Assembly: GCA_013331265.1 (NCBI GenBank)
Contig: DUGS01000077.1
Coordinates: 850-22,431, forward strand
Origin: Methanosarcina sp.
GTDB lineage: Archaea > Halobacteriota > Methanosarcinia > Methanosarcinales > Methanosarcinaceae
Direction of reading: 5' to 3'
DNA length: 21,582 bases
The notes under the pieces are model-generated. The model made no database searches. It had not been told where the DNA came from and was given only the letters and a program-made list of their open reading frames with translations. A program made the position numbers and the translations under genes. Of the stretch, positions 6,815 through 14,550 are shown piece by piece; the first letter of the stretch is position 1; every line of letters begins with the position of its first letter.

Positions 6815-7228
6815 TTGAGTAAACAATCCCCAAAGTCAAAGTCCAGAAAGGAGCCTGCAAAAATTACAGAGGCTTCTGTAGAAAGTACTGCAGTAAACGT
6901 TGAGGTCCCTGAAAAAAAGAGCTTTATAAAGCAAATGACCCCTGAAGAGAAGCAGAAAGCTCACAGGGAAGGCATTATAAAAACAATTGTTTCTGCAATA
7001 CTCGGAATACTTGCCGGGTTCATAATGTTTAATCAGTACGGTACAGGCGAAGACAGGATCTGGTACGTCATATTCATGATCGTTATCGGAATCACATATT
7101 ACGTCCAGAAGCTTATTTATATCCCTCTTAAAATAAACACCAAGGAATTCAAGTTTAAAGACTGGTTTTATGTCGAGTTTATAGTTATCGACTTCTTCCT
7201 TGTGACATGGACTCTGCTCCTTAATTAA
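6815..7228 (+). CDS. EMC6-like small integral membrane protein
   Basis: This 137-residue protein has a basic, polar N-terminus (about 45 residues starting SKQSPKSKSRKEPAK) and three hydrophobic segments: IIKTIVSAILGILAGFIMF, IWYVIFMIVIGITYYVQ and FIVIDFFLVTWTLLL. The topology and the positively charged start resemble archaeal EMC6-like proteins, relatives of the eukaryotic ER membrane complex subunit; the similarity is judged by eye. TTG at 6815 is the preferred start because AGGAGAG lies 8 nt upstream. An ATG immediately followed by TAG sits at 6808-6813 between the ribosome-binding site and the TTG. An in-frame TTG at 6791 lacks a ribosome-binding site. A strong terminator follows. Confidence 0.75.
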   Translation: MSKQSPKSKSRKEPAKITEASVESTAVNVEVPEKKSFIKQMTPEEKQKAHREGIIKTIVSAILGILAGFIMFNQYGTGEDRIWYVIFMIVIGITYYVQKLIYIPLKINTKEFKFKDWFYVEFIVIDFFLVTWTLLLN

Positions 7229-7239
7229 TAAATCTTTTC

Positions 7240-7292
7240 CCGGGCTTCAAAAAAAGGCTTTTTTTCTAAAAAAGATAGCCTTTTTATCCCGG
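7240..7292 (+). terminator. Terminator after the EMC6-like gene; 7293-7489 otherwise empty
   Basis: CCGGG (7240-7244) pairs with CCCGG (7288-7292), and AAAAAGGCT (7251-7259) pairs perfectly with AGCCTTTTT (7277-7285) within it. It starts 12 nt after the stop codon. The remaining spacer up to the ABCE1 promoter is AT-rich with no recognisable gene. Confidence 0.65.
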
Positions 7293-7489
7293 CTCTTTTG
7301 CCGTTGGTTTTTACCTTTATTTTTAATTATTCTCCTTTCCACCATGATATTTTATGCCTGTAGCATTCCAACGGTTCATATACCAGAGCAGGCATTTCAT
7401 GCTAATAACTGAAACATACAAAATAATAGTACTTATAATATGAGCTCACACGACTGAGCCCGCATAATAAACTCACGCCACTGGATTCA

Positions 7490-7497
7490 TTTATACC
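7490..7497 (+). promoter_or_regulatory. TATA box of the ABCE1/Rli1 gene
   Basis: TTTATACC at 7490-7497 predicts transcription from about 7518, giving a short leader of about 16 nt that still contains CGGGGACT as a possible ribosome-binding site before the ATG at 7534. A very similar GTTTATACC precedes hisD. Confidence 0.45.
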
Positions 7498-7533
7498 TTA
7501 ACCAATCAAAAAACGTAATTTCCGGGGACTAAT

Positions 7534-9300
7534 ATGAGAATAGCTATACTTAACAAAGACAGATGCCAGCCCAGAAGGTGCAGCAAGGAGTGCGAAAAGT
7601 ACTGTCCCAGAGTCAGGACAGGAGATGAGACCATTGTTTTTGAGGCAGACGGAAAGCCGGTTATCTCCGAGGAACTCTGTGTGGGCTGTGGAATATGCAT
7701 TAATAAATGTCCTTTCAATGCCATCATGATCATAGGGCTTCCTGAAGCCCTTAAGGAGCCCACGCACAGGTACGGGCCAAACGGTTTTGCCCTTTTTGGG
7801 CTTCCAATACCGAGGACGGGGAAAGTAACCGGTATTTTGGGTCCGAACGGGATAGGAAAGAGTACATCTGTCCAGATACTTTCCGGGACCCTGGTCCCCA
7901 ATTTCGGGCAGGGGAAAGGAGACTGGGATACGGTACTCGAACACTATGCCGGTACAGCGCTTCACGACTATTTCAAAGACGTTGTGGACGGAAAGGTAAA
8001 GGTTTCCCAGAAGCCCCAGTACGTTGATCTGATCCCCAAAGCTTTCAAGGGCAAGACCCTGGAGCTGCTTGAGAAGACCGATGAAAGGGGTGTCATGGAC
8101 GAACTTATTGACTATCTTGACCTGAGAAGCGTTATCGGTAGAAATATTACGGAATTGAGCGGTGGAGAACTTCAGAGGGTTGCAATTGCTGCCTGTGCGG
8201 CAAAGGATGCCCAGTTCTATTTCTTTGATGAAATAAGCCCTTACCTCGATATCTACCAGAGGATAAACGCCGCCCGCCTTATCCAGGAAATCTCAAAGGA
8301 CAGGGCAGTGCTTGTGGTCGAGCACGACCTTGCAATCCTTGACATGCTCACAGATGTTATTCATATTGCCTATGGTGAGCCTGCAGGTTTCGGTGTGGTT
8401 ACTCTTCCAAAAAGCGTACGTGTCGGGATCAATCAATACCTTAAAGGCTACCTCCCTGAAGAAAACATCAGGATCCGGCCTGAAGCCATCAAGTTCGAGG
8501 TTCATCCCCCAAGGGAAGATGCCCAGTTTAAGTCCATGATTTCTTTCAACAGCTTTTCAAAGCAGTATGGAAACGGCTTTTCCCTTAAAGCTACAGGTGG
8601 AAACCTGCGCGAAGGTGAAGTTCTCGGTATAGTTGGTCCTAACGGGATAGGAAAATCCACTTTCGTAAAAGTCCTGGCAGGAGAGATAAAACCAGATGAA
8701 GGAGACCCCGGAATCGAGGTTAAAATCTCCTACAAACCCCAGTACATTAAAGCCGATATTCCTGTACGCGTCCAGGACTTCTTGAGGGGCATTTCAAAGA
8801 AGTTCGGGACAAGCTACTACGAGGTTGAGATCTCAAACCCTCTCCAGCTTGAGAAGATTTACGACAGCCTGCTCACAGACCTGAGCGGTGGAGAACTGCA
8901 AAGGGTAGCAATTGCTGCCTGTCTTTCCCAGGAAGCAGACCTCTATATCCTTGACGAGCCAAGTGCCCACCTCGACGTGGAGCAGCGTTCCATGGCCACC
9001 AAAGTCATCAACCGCTTTGCCGAAAACAACAAGAAAACCGCTATGGTGGTTGACCACGATATTTACATGATAGATATGCTCAGCCAACGCCTCCTGGTTT
9101 TTGAAGGCAAGCCCTCGGCATATGGTGAAGCTCACGGACCTTTCAGCATGGAAGGCGGAATGAACAGGTTCCTTAAAAACCTCGGCATCACCTTCCGCAG
9201 GGATGAAGAAACAAGGCGCCCCCGTGTAAACAACCTCGGTTCAAGGCTCGATAGGGAGCAGAAGGAAAGCGGAGACTATTATTATTCTGCTAAGGAGTGA
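7534..9300 (+). CDS. rli1: ABCE1/Rli1 ribosome-recycling ATPase
   Basis: This 588-residue twin-ATPase splits post-termination ribosomes into subunits in the cytosol. The N-terminal Fe-S domain has all eight cysteines (C11, C16, C20, C24, C49, C52, C55, C59) for two [4Fe-4S] clusters. NBD1 has Walker A GPNGIGKST (103-111), signature LSGGELQR (208-215), Walker B FYFFDE (E233) and H264. NBD2 repeats this with GPNGIGKST near 368-376, LSGGELQR (450-457) and LDEPSAHLD. There are no membrane segments, as expected for this soluble ABC protein. NBD1 has FDEISPYLD where many homologues have FDEPSSYLD. DNA around the two signature motifs (8157-8192 and 8883-8918) is nearly identical. The gene stands alone. 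Confidence 0.97.
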   Translation: MRIAILNKDRCQPRRCSKECEKYCPRVRTGDETIVFEADGKPVISEELCVGCGICINKCPFNAIMIIGLPEALKEPTHRYGPNGFALFGLPIPRTGKVTGILGPNGIGKSTSVQILSGTLVPNFGQGKGDWDTVLEHYAGTALHDYFKDVVDGKVKVSQKPQYVDLIPKAFKGKTLELLEKTDERGVMDELIDYLDLRSVIGRNITELSGGELQRVAIAACAAKDAQFYFFDEISPYLDIYQRINAARLIQEISKDRAVLVVEHDLAILDMLTDVIHIAYGEPAGFGVVTLPKSVRVGINQYLKGYLPEENIRIRPEAIKFEVHPPREDAQFKSMISFNSFSKQYGNGFSLKATGGNLREGEVLGIVGPNGIGKSTFVKVLAGEIKPDEGDPGIEVKISYKPQYIKADIPVRVQDFLRGISKKFGTSYYEVEISNPLQLEKIYDSLLTDLSGGELQRVAIAACLSQEADLYILDEPSAHLDVEQRSMATKVINRFAENNKKTAMVVDHDIYMIDMLSQRLLVFEGKPSAYGEAHGPFSMEGGMNRFLKNLGITFRRDEETRRPRVNNLGSRLDREQKESGDYYYSAKE

Positions 9301-9317
9301 TCTGTTAAGGACTGATC
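9291..9317 (+). repeat. 15-bp imperfect tandem duplication across the rli1 stop codon
   Basis: TAAGGAGTGATC (9291-9302) and TAAGGACTGATC (9306-9317) differ at one base and repeat with a 15-bp period. The first copy contains the rli1 stop codon TGA. Confidence 0.6.
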
Positions 9318-9325
9318 CAAAAAAG

Positions 9326-9372
9326 CCTGAGTTTTTCCGGACTTTTTGCCAGATGCCCAGAAAAACTCCAGG
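9326..9372 (+). terminator. Possible terminator after rli1
   Basis: GAGTTTTT (9329-9336) pairs with AAAAACTC (9361-9368), and the stem extends through CCT/AGG with one bulged base. The loop is 24 nt and T-rich. It partly overlaps the start of the tandem duplication at 9370. Confidence 0.4.
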
Positions 9373-9403
9373 GGTTTCCTTTGAAAAGGGGTTTCCTTTG
9401 AAA
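9370..9403 (+). repeat. 17-bp perfect tandem duplication upstream of hel308
   Basis: AGGGGTTTCCTTTGAAA occurs twice without interruption (9370-9386, 9387-9403), about 94 bp before the hel308 ATG. Confidence 0.85.
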
Positions 9404-9496
9404 GGTAGCCTCAACCTTTTTCATGGAAGTAGTTCTTACACTGGCATTGCGGTTTCAAAATAGTTTTTTATCTTATGTGTGAGGTTTTGTTTTTCA

Positions 9497-11689
9497 ATGA
9501 AGATAGAAAGTCTCGACCTGCCCGATGAAGTAAAGCGCTTTTACGAAAATTCCGGGATCCTTGAACTTTATCCCCCCCAGGCAGAAGCTGTTGAAAAAGG
9601 CCTGCTTGAAGGAAAAAACCTGCTTGCTGCAATCCCTACGGCTTCTGGAAAGACTCTGCTTGCAGAGCTTGCGATGTTGAAGTCCGTACTTGCAGGAGGA
9701 AAAGCACTCTATATAGTGCCCCTGAGAGCTCTGGCTTCCGAAAAGTTCAGGCGGTTCAAGGAGTTTTCCGAAATGGGCATCAGAGTCGGGATCTCAACAG
9801 GGGATTACGACCAGCGGGACGATGGGCTCGGCATAAATGATATTATTGTCGCCACTTCGGAAAAAACCGATTCTCTGCTCAGGAACGAAACTGCCTGGAT
9901 GCAGGAAATATCGGTTGTTGTGGCAGATGAAGTCCACCTTATCGATTCTCCAGACAGGGGTCCCACACTTGAAGTCACCCTTGCAAAGCTTCGGAAAATG
10001 AACCCTTCCTGCCAGGTCCTTGCACTTTCGGCAACAGTAGGAAATGCCGATGAGCTTGCATCCTGGCTTGATGCCGGACTTGTGGTAAGCGAATGGAGGC
10101 CCACCGACCTCATGGAAGGGGTATTTTTTAACGGAACTTTTTTCTGCAAAGATAAAGAGAAGCCTGTTGAGCAGCCCACAAAAGACGAAGCCATAAACCT
10201 TGTGCTCGATACTATAAAGGAAGGCGGGCAGTGCCTTGTTTTCGAAAGCAGCAGGAAAAACTGCATGGGTTTTGCAAAAAAAGCCGTATCCGCAGTAAAA
10301 AAGACTCTTTCTAATGAAGACAGGAAAGCCCTTGCAGGCATTGCAGACGAGATAATGGAAAGCAGTGAAACCGATGTTTCATCAGTTCTTGCGAACTGTG
10401 TCCGTTCAGGGACTGCCTTTCATCACGCAGGCCTTACAACGCCTCTCCGGGAACTTGTAGAAACCGGCTTCCGGAAAGGGCAGATAAAACTCATCTCAAG
10501 CACCCCTACCCTTGCAGCAGGGCTGAACCTGCCTGCCAGGCGTGTGATTATAAGGAGCTACAGGCGTTATTCTTCTGAATCAGGCATGCAGCCGATCCCT
10601 GTACTCGAATACAAGCAGATGGCAGGAAGAGCAGGTAGGCCAAGGCTTGACCCATACGGAGAAGCTGTCCTGCTTGCAAAGTCCTACGAGGAACTCGTTT
10701 TCCTTTTTGAGAAATATATTGAAGCCGGAGCCGAAGATATCTGGTCCAAGCTGGGGACGGAAAATGCTCTCCGGACACATGTGCTTTCAACTATATCAAA
10801 CGGGTTTGCCCGGACAAGAGAAGGGCTCATGGACTTTCTTGAAGCAACCTTTTTCGCGTTCCAGTATTCAAATTTCGGGCTCTCCATGGTTGTGGACGAA
10901 TGCCTTAACTTTTTGCGGCAGGAAGGGATGCTTGAAAAAGACCCGGACGCCCTTATTCCCACGGTTTTTGGAAAACTTGTCTCGCGGCTCTATATTGACC
11001 CTCTCTCTGCAGCCCTTATTGCAAAGGGCTTAAGGGAAGCCGGGACCCTTACCGAGCTTACCCTGTTGCACCTTATTTGCAGCACGCCGGATATGCGCCT
11101 CATGTATATGCGGAGCCAGGACTACCAGGAGGTCAACGATTACGTAATGGCTCACGTAGGCGAGTTCTCAAAGGTCCCAAGCCCCTTCAATATTGCCGAA
11201 TACGAGTGGTTCCTGAGTGAGGTAAAGACATCTCTCCTGCTGATGGACTGGATCTACGAAAAGTCTGAAAATGAGATCTGTTTAAAATTCAACATAGGGG
11301 AAGGTGATATCCATGCAACTGCAGATATTGCCGAGTGGATTATGCATGTGACATCCCAGCTTGCAAGGCTTCTTGAGCTAAGAGGGGCAAAAGAAGCCGC
11401 AGAACTTGAAAAGCGGATCAAATACGGTGCCGGTCCTGAGCTGATGGACCTGCTTGATATCAGAAGCGTAGGGCGTGTAAGGGCGAGGAAACTTTATGAT
11501 GCAGGCTTTAAATCCACAGCAGACCTTGCGTGTGCTTCTCCTAAACAGATAGCTGCGCTTGTAGGGCCTAAGATTGCTGAAAGGATCTTCAAGCAGATCG
11601 GAAGAAGAGAGGCAGTGCCTGAAGTCTCTGATATTGAGCCTATTGAAAAAGTTTTTCCTGAAGGGCAGAGGACAATCAGTGATTTTTAA
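9497..11689 (+). CDS. hel308: Hel308 (HelQ/Mus308-like) Ski2-family DNA helicase
   Basis: This 730-residue superfamily 2 3'-to-5' DNA helicase acts at stalled or collapsed replication forks. Motifs in order: Q motif at Q28 (YPPQAEAVEKG), Walker A PTASGKT (K52), PLRALASEKF, motif II DEVH (144-147), motif III LSATVGN, TPTLAAGLNLPAR, and motif VI QMAGRAGRP from residue 374. The C-terminal half has the ratchet and winged-helix domains and ends in a helix-hairpin-helix region (LLDIRSVGRVRARKLYDAGF). The last residues QRTISDF resemble a PCNA-interacting motif. ATG at 9497 gives the usual MKIE start; an in-frame GTG at 9479 adds six residues, but the GAGGT there better serves as a distant ribosome-binding site. 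Length is near the archaeal norm (~700). Confidence 0.96.
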   Translation: MKIESLDLPDEVKRFYENSGILELYPPQAEAVEKGLLEGKNLLAAIPTASGKTLLAELAMLKSVLAGGKALYIVPLRALASEKFRRFKEFSEMGIRVGISTGDYDQRDDGLGINDIIVATSEKTDSLLRNETAWMQEISVVVADEVHLIDSPDRGPTLEVTLAKLRKMNPSCQVLALSATVGNADELASWLDAGLVVSEWRPTDLMEGVFFNGTFFCKDKEKPVEQPTKDEAINLVLDTIKEGGQCLVFESSRKNCMGFAKKAVSAVKKTLSNEDRKALAGIADEIMESSETDVSSVLANCVRSGTAFHHAGLTTPLRELVETGFRKGQIKLISSTPTLAAGLNLPARRVIIRSYRRYSSESGMQPIPVLEYKQMAGRAGRPRLDPYGEAVLLAKSYEELVFLFEKYIEAGAEDIWSKLGTENALRTHVLSTISNGFARTREGLMDFLEATFFAFQYSNFGLSMVVDECLNFLRQEGMLEKDPDALIPTVFGKLVSRLYIDPLSAALIAKGLREAGTLTELTLLHLICSTPDMRLMYMRSQDYQEVNDYVMAHVGEFSKVPSPFNIAEYEWFLSEVKTSLLLMDWIYEKSENEICLKFNIGEGDIHATADIAEWIMHVTSQLARLLELRGAKEAAELEKRIKYGAGPELMDLLDIRSVGRVRARKLYDAGFKSTADLACASPKQIAALVGPKIAERIFKQIGRREAVPEVSDIEPIEKVFPEGQRTISDF

Positions 11690-12139
11690 CTTCTTCCTTT
11701 TGATCGTTGATCTTTTGATCTCTCATTTTTATTTTTTAATTCTTTGCGGTTCTGGATTAACTGCTTTGTCTATTCCGGAACTCGAATAGATAATTTCTCG
11801 TTTTTTCTTACTGCACTTCGTTGGGTAGGGCCGGCCGGCAGTAAAATCAAAATTAATAGATTCGAAGCAGTTTCGCGGTTAAGATAGAGAAAACACTGGA
11901 GAAATGTGCTCTGGCTTGAGGTAACACTCATCTTTAACCCCGAAAAGGGTTTTAAATTCATAGTTAAATACAAAAGCCTCCGCCAGCTTGTCTGGCGGCC
12001 CTGCCCAAAAAGCAGAAAAAGAGCACGAAGATTGACGCTAAAATAAATAAAAAGAAGTTAAAAATGAATGGCGTCAACGTCTAAACATTAAACCATTATT
12101 GATTCTGCTAAGCTATTTAATCTTTTAAACCTGTCTTAT
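11690..12139. other. Hairpin-rich intergenic region without a supported protein gene
   Basis: Several inverted repeats are visible: TCTATT/AATAGA (11769-11790), TTACTGC/GCAGTAA (11808-11844) enclosing the palindrome GGCCGGCC, AACCC/GGGTT (11936-11951), a compact CCGCCAG-cttgt-CTGGCGG hairpin (11980-11998), and TTGACGC/GCGTCAA (12032-12077). Open frames here are short and lack ribosome-binding sites. The density of structure suggests non-coding RNA or mobile-element remains leading into the TnpB-type right end. Confidence 0.5.
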
Positions 12140-12309
12140 ATTGCTGACACCCCAATGCGAAAACCAAGCAAGTGGGTTAACAGGGCAAACTTTTGGAGTT
12201 AAATAATTTCTCACCGCAGGAACTGCGGGTAGGGCTTGCGTGACTTGTCCTCGTTAGAGGGAGGGATGAACCAAGAAGCCGGTAAGTCTTTAGCTTAGCG
12301 GTAGTTCAC
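12140..12309 (+). mobile_element. Orphan IS200/IS605-type (TnpB) right end with guide-RNA-like scaffold
   Basis: The stretch ends in a layout seen at the 3' ends of IS605/IS1341-type TnpB elements: AAGAAGCC, an imperfect hairpin (CCGGTAAG/CTTAGCGG with one mismatch) and terminal GTAGTTCAC at 12301-12309. Upstream lies a perfect stem CCGCAG-GAA-CTGCGG (12214-12228). In TnpB elements this region is transcribed as the reRNA/omega-RNA, with the guide taken from the flank. One frame reads LLTPQCENQASG and stops at TAA 12206-12208, which could be a relic of a TnpB C-terminus, but a stop codon lies just upstream and no tnpB is present. Interpretation rests on motif recognition. Confidence 0.6.
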
Positions 12310-12649
12310 TTTAATAGTACTGGTTATTGCGGATTTGGTTCTTGGCTTTTTATGCAATTTACCTTTTCCTTTTAGCTCCATCATATAACCATTCTTTTTT
12401 TCCTGGCATGAAAGTGCTTTTAAGTACTTTCATTTTTCTTGAGATCAGCTCTTTTCTGCATAAGCATTATTTTCTTACTTTTCGGTTCATTTCTGCGGAG
12501 CAGGGTAAAATATTAAATGAGATCAGGGATTTAATGAGAGCAGATTATATCAGATTATATCAGATTATTATCAGATTCTAAGTTTATACCAGACTTATTC
12601 CGAACTTTTCGGGATCAGTTTAATCAGGTTTTACCAGGTAATCTCAGAG
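12310..12649. other. Spacer between the TnpB-type end and hisD, with decamer repeat and hisD promoter
   Basis: CAGATTATAT is tandemly repeated (12541-12550, 12551-12560) and continues as partial copies to about 12577. GTTTATACC (12582-12590) is a probable hisD TATA box, with a small CCGAA/TTCGG inverted repeat (12600-12612) near the predicted transcription start. An 84-codon hydrophobic frame (12327-12581, TTG start) runs into the repeat and is not convincing. Confidence 0.45.
12541..12577 (+). repeat. Tandem CAGATTATAT decamers upstream of hisD
   Basis: Two perfect 10-bp copies are followed by CAGATTATTA and TCAGATT, so the array decays on its right side. It lies just upstream of the hisD TATA box. 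Confidence 0.75.
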
Positions 12650-12658
12650 ATGGTTATA

Positions 12659-13951
12659 ATGTTAGTTAAAAAATTATCGGATGTTTCGGACGCTGAAATG
12701 CAGAGGTTAATTTCCCGGGGGTCCGGGCTTGCAGATGTGGGGGAAACTGTTTCCTCCGTACTTTCTGATGTGCGTGTGAAAGGGGATGCAGCTCTCAGAG
12801 AGTATACAAAGAAATTTGATAAAGTCGAGCTTGCCACTTTTGAAGTAAGCGAGGAAGAGTTTGAAGAAGCTCTTTCAGTAATCGGTTCGGAACTGCTTGA
12901 ACACCTTAAAATCGCAGCTGAAAATATCCGGGCTTTCCACAGGGCGCAGATGCCTGAGACTACATGGTTTATGGAACTTCATCCAGGCATCGTCCTTGGG
13001 CAGAAGGCAACGCCTCTTGAAAGTGTGGGAGCTTATGCTCCAGGAGGGAGGGCTTCCTATCCGTCGACTGTGCTGATGACGGTAATTCCTGCAAGGGTCG
13101 CAGGAGTCGAACAGGTTATCGTGTGCACTCCTCCAAGAGCTGACGGCTCTGTACACCCACTTACTCTTGCTGCTGCGAAGGTTGCAGGGGCGGATAAAGT
13201 CTTCAAGCTCGGAGGCGTGCAGGCAATAGGAGCAATGGCTTACGGGACCGAAACTGTCCCGAAGATAGACAAAATCGTTGGTCCTGGAAATGTTTTTGTG
13301 ACTTCTGCCAAAATGCAGGTAAGGGACATTGCTGAGATCGACTTTCCGGCAGGTCCGAGTGAAGTACTTATCATAGCAGATGATTCTGCAGATGCTGCCA
13401 TGGCTGCTTCGGATATTATAGCCCAGGCAGAACATGACCCGAATGCAGTCTCTGTGCTTGTAACAACTTCGGAAACTCTTGCAGAGGCTGTGAAGCACGA
13501 GGTACTTATTCAGGCTGAAAATACTACAAGAAGTGAAATTGTAAAAATTTCTCTTGAAAATGCAGCAGTTCTGACAGCAGACTCTCTTGATCAGTGCATT
13601 GACTTTAGCAATAAATTTGCTCCTGAGCACCTTGAGATTATGGTAGAAGATTCCGATTTCGTGCTTGACAGGATTAAAAATGCCGGATCTATATTTGTAG
13701 GGAACTATGCTCCTGTCCCGGTTGGAGATTATGCCTCCGGTACCAACCACGTGCTCCCCACAGCAGGGTATGCGAAGCTTTATTCCGGGCTGAACATCAA
13801 TCACTTCCTTAAATATTCAAGTATCCAGAAAATCAGCAAGACTGGGCTCGAAAGTCTGAAAGAAACTGTAATCGCATTAGCTGAGGAAGAAGGTCTACAG
13901 GCACATGCTGACGCTATCAGGACTCGGTTCGGGTACAGACCCTCTAAATAA
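12659..13951 (+). CDS. hisD: Histidinol dehydrogenase
   Basis: This 430-residue enzyme catalyses the last two steps of histidine synthesis, oxidising histidinol to histidine with two NAD+. Typical features are PLESVGAYAPGGRASYPSTVLMTVIPA, the NAD-binding core around KVFKLGGVQAIGAMAYGTETVPKIDKIVGPGN, DFPAGPSEVLIIAD, the metal-site AEHDPNA and the catalytic APEHLEI. The length is that of the family. The ATG at 12659 gives MLVKKLSD, resembling homologue starts, while an ATG at 12650 would add three residues; neither has a strong ribosome-binding site. No other his genes are adjacent, so it has its own promoter, as is usual where archaeal his genes are scattered. Confidence 0.96.
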   Translation: MLVKKLSDVSDAEMQRLISRGSGLADVGETVSSVLSDVRVKGDAALREYTKKFDKVELATFEVSEEEFEEALSVIGSELLEHLKIAAENIRAFHRAQMPETTWFMELHPGIVLGQKATPLESVGAYAPGGRASYPSTVLMTVIPARVAGVEQVIVCTPPRADGSVHPLTLAAAKVAGADKVFKLGGVQAIGAMAYGTETVPKIDKIVGPGNVFVTSAKMQVRDIAEIDFPAGPSEVLIIADDSADAAMAASDIIAQAEHDPNAVSVLVTTSETLAEAVKHEVLIQAENTTRSEIVKISLENAAVLTADSLDQCIDFSNKFAPEHLEIMVEDSDFVLDRIKNAGSIFVGNYAPVPVGDYASGTNHVLPTAGYAKLYSGLNINHFLKYSSIQKISKTGLESLKETVIALAEEEGLQAHADAIRTRFGYRPSK

Positions 13952-13971
13952 TATTTCTGCTAGTCGATATG

Positions 13972-14053
13972 TATATAAAATGTAAATGCATAAACAAAAT
14001 TTGATTTTTAAGTAAATATAGATTTAATCTTAAATAAAGAGTGGGGGATAAAT
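13972..14053 (+). promoter_or_regulatory. Promoter and leader of DUF1699 paralogue 2
   Basis: TATATAAAA at 13972-13980 is a strong TATA candidate, predicting a leader of about 53 nt. TTTAAG and CTTAAA within the leader can pair. TGGGGG at 14042-14047 lies 6 nt before the ATG, shared with the other two paralogues. Confidence 0.55.
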
Positions 14054-14467
14054 ATGAAAATCAGAGTGGTTAGTTCACGTGAGGAAATTCCTACCCTGAA
14101 TCCTAATGAGAAGGTTATCCACCTTGCTTTCAGGCCGTCTAACAAGGATGTATTCATGCTTGCTGAAACATGTCCTAAAATAGAAGCAATACAGCTTCCT
14201 AAATCTTACAGGAGGACTGTTTCAAAGTCAATAGAGATGTTCCTGGAAATGCAGAAGATAAATCTCCTGGAAGGGGATGTATGGGGCCACAGGAAGGACA
14301 TAAACGAATACTACAATGTCTCTCAGAATGTCCTGGAGAAAATTCAGGAATTAAAAGCCGATCGGTTCTCAAATGAAATGATCGCTGAAAAGCTGTCAAG
14401 AGAGAGTAAGCTGAATTCGGATATGATTCTCTACATCCTTAGCAGAAAAGGCACAGAACTGTCCTGA
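14054..14467 (+). CDS. DUF1699 family protein, paralogue 2
   Basis: This 137-residue protein is the closest match here to the gene at 5000 over the first 88 residues, including REEI.TLNPNE, FRPSNKD, ETCPKIE, QLPKSY.RTVSKSIEMFL and LEGDVWGHRKDINEYY. The tail differs (QELKADRFSNEMIAEKLSRESKLN), again two amphipathic helices with a turn that could be DNA-binding. It ends CGTELS-like (RKGTELS) rather than in a folded domain. The gene is monocistronic, with its own TATA box, the shared TGGGGG leader element, and a perfect 13-bp hairpin 83 nt past the stop. Function is unknown. Confidence 0.85.
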   Translation: MKIRVVSSREEIPTLNPNEKVIHLAFRPSNKDVFMLAETCPKIEAIQLPKSYRRTVSKSIEMFLEMQKINLLEGDVWGHRKDINEYYNVSQNVLEKIQELKADRFSNEMIAEKLSRESKLNSDMILYILSRKGTELS

Positions 14468-14550
14468 AGCAAATTTATGCCTTTTCATTGCTTTTCGGGA
14501 CAAGTCTGGTTTATTCTAATCCATAAGGATAATTTGCTGAAGGGGCAGTC

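Noticed and set aside
3055..9403. Tandem repeats as a possible CRISPR array
   Set aside because: Units are adjacent with no unique spacers, occur in only two copies and differ between sites; no cas genes are present.
12327..12581. 84-codon hydrophobic frame with a TTG start
   Set aside because: It has no ribosome-binding site, its 3' end is formed by the tandem CAGATTATAT repeats, and its aromatic/leucine-rich content is what AT-rich DNA produces by chance.
12875..13804. 309-codon open frame antisense to hisD
   Set aside because: It is a mirror of the hisD reading frame, rich in C, S, R and Y, without ribosome-binding site or recognisable domain.
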